Part shown: one piece after another, positions 4,558 through 7,149 of the stretch
Position numbering within the stretch: position 1 is the first letter of the stretch
How the letters are laid out: each line of letters begins with the position of its first letter
Source of the DNA: Candidatus Nanohaloarchaea archaeon
Lineage (GTDB): Archaea > EX4484-52 > GLR71
Assembly: GCA_030671745.1 (NCBI GenBank)
Contig: DAOVHT010000050.1
Location: 1-7,149, forward strand
Length of the DNA: 7,149 nucleotides
Direction of reading: 5' to 3'
Program-made: the position numbers and the translations under genes
Notes under the pieces: generated by a model
What the model was told of the DNA's origin: nothing
The model's input: the letters and a program-made list of their open reading frames with translations, nothing else
Database searches by the model: none

Positions 4558-5712
4558 ATGCAAAAAAACATAGACAAGATACAGCTAGGTAAAAAAGAAA
4601 TAATTCTTGTAGGAACCGCGCACATATCAAAAAAAAGCGCAGATCTTGTTAAATCCACAATAGAGACAGAAAAACCAGATACGGTCTGTGTAGAGCTTTG
4701 CCAGTCACGATACGATTCCATGACAAAGAAAAAGAAATGGGAAAACACAAAAATGACAGACCTTATAAAAGACAAGAAAGCATACCTATTTCTCTCAAAC
4801 CTACTTCTTGCTAATTTTGAAAAAAAGATGGGTCAAAATGTTAAAGTACAACCAGGAAGCGAGATGATCGAAGCTGTCAAGACCGCAAAAAAAGAAAAGA
4901 TAAAGATAGGACTCATCGACCGTGACATACAGATCACACTAAAACGTGCATGGAAAATGATGGGACTCATAGAAAAATTCAAGCTTATGTTCATACTTTT
5001 TGAAGGCATGTTCTTTGATAATGAAAAGATTGACGAAAAAAAGATAGAACAGCTAAAGAAAGAAGACATGCTGTCCGAGATGCTCAAAGAACTAGGACAA
5101 TACATACCCAACATAAAAAAAGTCCTGATTGACGAAAGAGACACATACCTCGCACAAAAGATAAAAGACACAGAAGGAAAAAAAATTGTAGTAGTAGTCG
5201 GTGCAGGTCACGTCCCAGGAATCAAGAAGAACCTAAAAAAGACAACAGACCTCAAGACCCTTGAAAAGATACCAAAAAATAAAAATATTACAAAATACAT
5301 TGGCTGGTCGATACCATTGATATTCACAGCACTCATAATCTACGGATTCATGGGACACGGTACCGAAGTCACAATCAACATGCTTTACAGATGGATGATA
5401 ATAAACGGTTCATTATCTGCACTTGGCGCAGCACTTGCACTCGCAAACCCGATTACGATACTTGTCGCATTCATTGCCGCACCGCTGACATCACTCAACC
5501 CCATGCTCGCTGCGGGATGGTTTGCCGGACTTTCAGAAGCAAAACTAAAAGAACCCCGAGTCAAAGACTTTGAATCCCTATCAAGATTAGACGGCATCAC
5601 AGGCTTCTGGAAAAACCGAGTCACAAGAATATTATTGATTGTAGTATTCTCAAACCTTGGAAGTACAATAGGCACATTCATTGCTCTGCCGTACCTAGCA
5701 AGTCTGCTTTAG
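4558..5712 (+). CDS. TraB/PrgY-family membrane protein
   Basis: This is a TraB-domain protein (TraB/PrgY/GumN family). Bacterial PrgY limits pheromone activity, and the family shares a fold with Tiki-type metalloproteases. The archaeal role is not established. The protein is 384 aa. The N-terminal domain (about 1-240) has the family signatures: GTAHIS (19-24), VCVELCQSRY (43-52), QPGSEMIEAV (98-107), IGLIDRDIQITLKR (117-130), DERDTYLAQKI (192-202) and VVGAGHVPG (213-221). The two Gly-x-x-His motifs and E46 are the likely active-site elements. Lysine-rich helices fill the middle. About four membrane segments follow: 247-265, 279-297, 298-320 and 357-380. The catalytic domain is probably on one face of the cytoplasmic membrane. 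The start follows the leaderless promoter. The gene converges on the next gene with 16 nt between them. Confidence 0.9.
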   Translation: MQKNIDKIQLGKKEIILVGTAHISKKSADLVKSTIETEKPDTVCVELCQSRYDSMTKKKKWENTKMTDLIKDKKAYLFLSNLLLANFEKKMGQNVKVQPGSEMIEAVKTAKKEKIKIGLIDRDIQITLKRAWKMMGLIEKFKLMFILFEGMFFDNEKIDEKKIEQLKKEDMLSEMLKELGQYIPNIKKVLIDERDTYLAQKIKDTEGKKIVVVVGAGHVPGIKKNLKKTTDLKTLEKIPKNKNITKYIGWSIPLIFTALIIYGFMGHGTEVTINMLYRWMIINGSLSALGAALALANPITILVAFIAAPLTSLNPMLAAGWFAGLSEAKLKEPRVKDFESLSRLDGITGFWKNRVTRILLIVVFSNLGSTIGTFIALPYLASLL

Positions 5713-5730
5713 AATCTTTAAAAGAATTCT
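5711..5730. terminator. Possible shared hairpin between convergent genes
   Basis: AGAAT (5711-5715) and ATTCT (5726-5730) pair, with further CTT/AAG pairing after a one-base bulge. The hairpin spans the spacer and both stop codons of the convergent traB-family and orphan genes. It is not followed by a strong T-run on either strand, so a terminator role is uncertain. Confidence 0.25.
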
Positions 5731-6148
5731 ATTTTACTGTTCTATTCACAACATCATACATATAGTTCAAAACATGTGGTACATCAGATACAGATTCATG
5801 TTCAATCGCACCAACCATACCATCAAGAAACAATATAATATGCTGATATTTATCAATCGCATCACATTTCAATAATTTTTTATTACTTTTTAAATCATCC
5901 AAAATACTTTCAAGAGCATCATGATAAAGATTCACAGCATCAGAATATTCAGATACAGGTATATCTTCTGACAAAGTTGTACCTTCTAAAAAATCAACTT
6001 GATTTAAAGTAGACTGTCTCAAATGAGCATCATATAGGTATTGTTCTTTATCCATATCCAGCTTACCGAGTAATGAAGCAACAACTCCAAGACGATAACC
6101 AACTTCTTCAATAGCCTCATCAACACCCCAATTATAACTACTTATCAT
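5729..6148 (-). CDS. Hypothetical acidic helical protein, 139 aa
   Basis: I do not recognise this protein. It is acidic and appears all-alpha, with probable helices near residues 8-32, 35-52, 70-92 and 100-119 and a final helix ending DVVNRTVK. There is no signal peptide, membrane segment or metal-binding pattern, and only one Cys. It could be a small helical-bundle protein or a partner of another protein. The start is ATG 6148 and not GTG 6163, because a strong TATA box (6172-6179) is centred about 27 nt upstream of that ATG with no ribosome site, giving a leaderless mRNA. The gene lies downstream of ppsA on the same strand but has its own promoter, and it converges on the traB-family gene. 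The DNA looks more AT-rich than its neighbours. Confidence 0.7.
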   Translation of the reverse strand: MISSYNWGVDEAIEEVGYRLGVVASLLGKLDMDKEQYLYDAHLRQSTLNQVDFLEGTTLSEDIPVSEYSDAVNLYHDALESILDDLKSNKKLLKCDAIDKYQHIILFLDGMVGAIEHESVSDVPHVLNYMYDVVNRTVK

Positions 6149-6171
6149 AGACACATATGACACAATTTAAC

Positions 6172-6179
6172 TTTATAAA
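6172..6179 (-). promoter_or_regulatory. TATA box for the orphan helical gene
   Basis: On the minus strand TTTATAAA, preceded by the purine-rich AAAAGG (BRE-like), is centred about 27 nt from the ATG at 6148. It has the same core as the ribosomal operon promoter. It fixes the likely start codon and indicates a leaderless transcript. Confidence 0.6.
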
Positions 6180-6191
6180 CCTTTTGAAATG

Positions 6192-6212
6192 AAAAAATAA
6201 GAATTAAAAAAA
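6192..6212 (-). terminator. T-rich terminator after ppsA
   Basis: Twenty-five nt after the ppsA stop, the minus strand has a run of seven T (6212-6206) and then six T (6197-6192). No strong stem precedes them, as is common for archaeal termination. The next gene's TATA box begins about 13 nt further on. Confidence 0.5.
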
Positions 6213-6237
6213 GAAAGAATAAAGAGATAAAGACCCC

Positions 6238-7149
6238 TTATTTCTTAAATATCTTTGACTTGACCTTGTGCAACACATGCTTGGACTTATTCAATTTCTT
6301 CTCCATCTTATCGACCAGAAGTATCGTATCAAGAGCAACATCCGGATTGACAGAGATCGAATCTATACCGCACTCGACCAAGAACTTGGCAAAGTCTGGA
6401 TAATCAGACGGTGCCTGCCCGCAAAGACCTACTTTACGCCTAGGACTATGCTTATGCGCATCAGATATAAGAGAAGCCACACTCCTCTCAACCGCCTCAT
6501 TCCGTTCGTCATACAGATAGCTCATCTTTTCAGAATTCCTATTGATACCTAAAGTCAATTGCGTAAGGTCATTTGTACCTATACTGAAACCGTCAAACTC
6601 ATCAGAAAACCTGTCCGCAAGTATGATGTTTGAAGGGATCTCAGCCATCACAAATATCTTAAGCCCTTTCTTCTGATCAAGACCATAATTGCTCAGATGT
6701 ACTTTCACTTTCTTAGCTTCCTCAATAGTCCTACAGAACGGTACCATGATAGTAAGATTATCAAGATTCATCTCATACCGTACCCTACGCAAAGCTTCAC
6801 ACTCAAGCTTGAATGCTGGCAAGAAATCTTTGTCATAATACCTTGATGAACCTCTCCAACCAATCATAGGATTAGCCTCTTTAGGTTCAAACTTAGCACC
6901 ACCGTCAAGACATGCATATTCATCAGTCTTGAAATCACTTAACCGTACAATGACAGGTCTTGGATAGAATGCAGCGCAAATCTTACCGATTCCAGTCGCA
7001 AGAGCATTTGTATACAATTCACTCTTACCGTCAGCTATAAGCTTCATAGGATGCGCCTTGACTTCACTTAAGATTATAAATTCTTCACGAGCAAGACCAA
7101 CCCCTGCAACAGGCAATTTAGACAACGAAAATGCCTGACTTGGTTCACC
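6238..7149 (-). CDS. ppsA: Phosphoenolpyruvate synthase, C-terminal part (cut by window edge)
   Basis: PEP synthase (pyruvate, water dikinase) converts pyruvate, ATP and water to PEP, AMP and phosphate, feeding gluconeogenesis in the cytoplasm. The 303 residues here are the C-terminal PEP/pyruvate-binding TIM barrel; the nucleotide-binding and phosphohistidine domains lie outside the window. The frame is open through the right edge and begins GEPSQAFSLSKLPVAGVGLA, so no start codon is present. Family motifs are GVGLAREEFI (16-25), PVIVRLSDFKTDEY (64-77), NPMIGWRGSSRYYD (91-104), MVPFCRTIEEAKKV, VMAEIPSN with the metal-binding Glu, FSIGTNDLTQLTLG with the metal-binding Asp, and GLCGQAPSDYPDFA with the catalytic Cys. 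The active site looks intact. The usual DRDS after TLG reads NRNS here. The C-terminus ends in a lysine-rich tail of about 20 residues (KKLNKSKHVLHKVKSKIFKK). Confidence 0.95.
   Translation of the reverse strand, partial: GEPSQAFSLSKLPVAGVGLAREEFIILSEVKAHPMKLIADGKSELYTNALATGIGKICAAFYPRPVIVRLSDFKTDEYACLDGGAKFEPKEANPMIGWRGSSRYYDKDFLPAFKLECEALRRVRYEMNLDNLTIMVPFCRTIEEAKKVKVHLSNYGLDQKKGLKIFVMAEIPSNIILADRFSDEFDGFSIGTNDLTQLTLGINRNSEKMSYLYDERNEAVERSVASLISDAHKHSPRRKVGLCGQAPSDYPDFAKFLVECGIDSISVNPDVALDTILLVDKMEKKLNKSKHVLHKVKSKIFKK

Noticed and set aside
4054..4563. Minus-strand 169-codon frame opposite rps6e
   Set aside because: It lies antisense to an unmistakable S6e gene and its composition (Ser, Phe, Pro, Leu rich) is what reverse translation of lysine-rich coding DNA gives.
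4833..5171. Minus-strand 112-codon Ser/Phe-rich frame opposite the traB-family gene
   Set aside because: It is a shadow of the lysine-rich central helices of the TraB-family protein, with no start signals.
1..7149. CRISPR array, insertion sequence, toxin-antitoxin or phage-defence module
   Set aside because: No regularly spaced direct repeats, transposase or integrase motifs, or nuclease, helicase or antitoxin motifs were seen in any frame; the 57-nt periodicity at 1998-2465 is a protein beta-helix repeat.

Overview
The window comes from an AT-rich archaeon. It encodes ribosomal proteins found only in archaea and eukaryotes (L15e and S6e), an archaea-specific Nre DNA-repair protein, and archaeal-type TATA boxes that often sit about 25 nt upstream of a start codon with no Shine-Dalgarno site. 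The compact layout, many lysine-rich proteins and several small orphan genes would suit a DPANN-type archaeon (for example Woesearchaeota-like). That placement is inference; the sequence does not prove the lineage.

Layout. Positions 1-689 (minus) hold the N-terminal 229 residues of NreA, cut by the window edge. Just upstream of it on the same strand is a small unknown gene (722-1111). A gene-free stretch of about 340 nt (1112-1448) contains a palindrome and a hairpin but no credible gene. Two unknown minus-strand genes follow. One (1449-2567) is a GXGXG-like right-handed beta-helix protein with a strict 19-residue period and a helical C-terminal domain. The other (2700-3206) looks like a tandem PepSY-like protein.

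A divergent intergenic region (3207-3491) carries two inverted repeats, a strong TATA box and a structured leader of about 125 nt. It leads into the plus-strand ribosomal operon rpl15e-rps6e (3492-4486), which ends in a hairpin plus T-tract. A leaderless gene for a TraB/PrgY-family membrane protein (4558-5712) converges on a leaderless orphan helical protein (5729-6148, minus). The right edge (6238-7149, minus) is the C-terminal third of phosphoenolpyruvate synthase.

The genes do not form one pathway. They are conserved informational and metabolic genes (nreA, rpl15e, rps6e, ppsA) interleaved with orphan genes. No CRISPR array, insertion sequence, tRNA, rRNA or attachment site was seen. The most unusual signals are the rpl15e leader and the GXGXG-like beta-helix protein. 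The leader has a second copy of the Shine-Dalgarno region, one short segment that can pair with either copy, and a possible leader peptide starting at the predicted transcription start.
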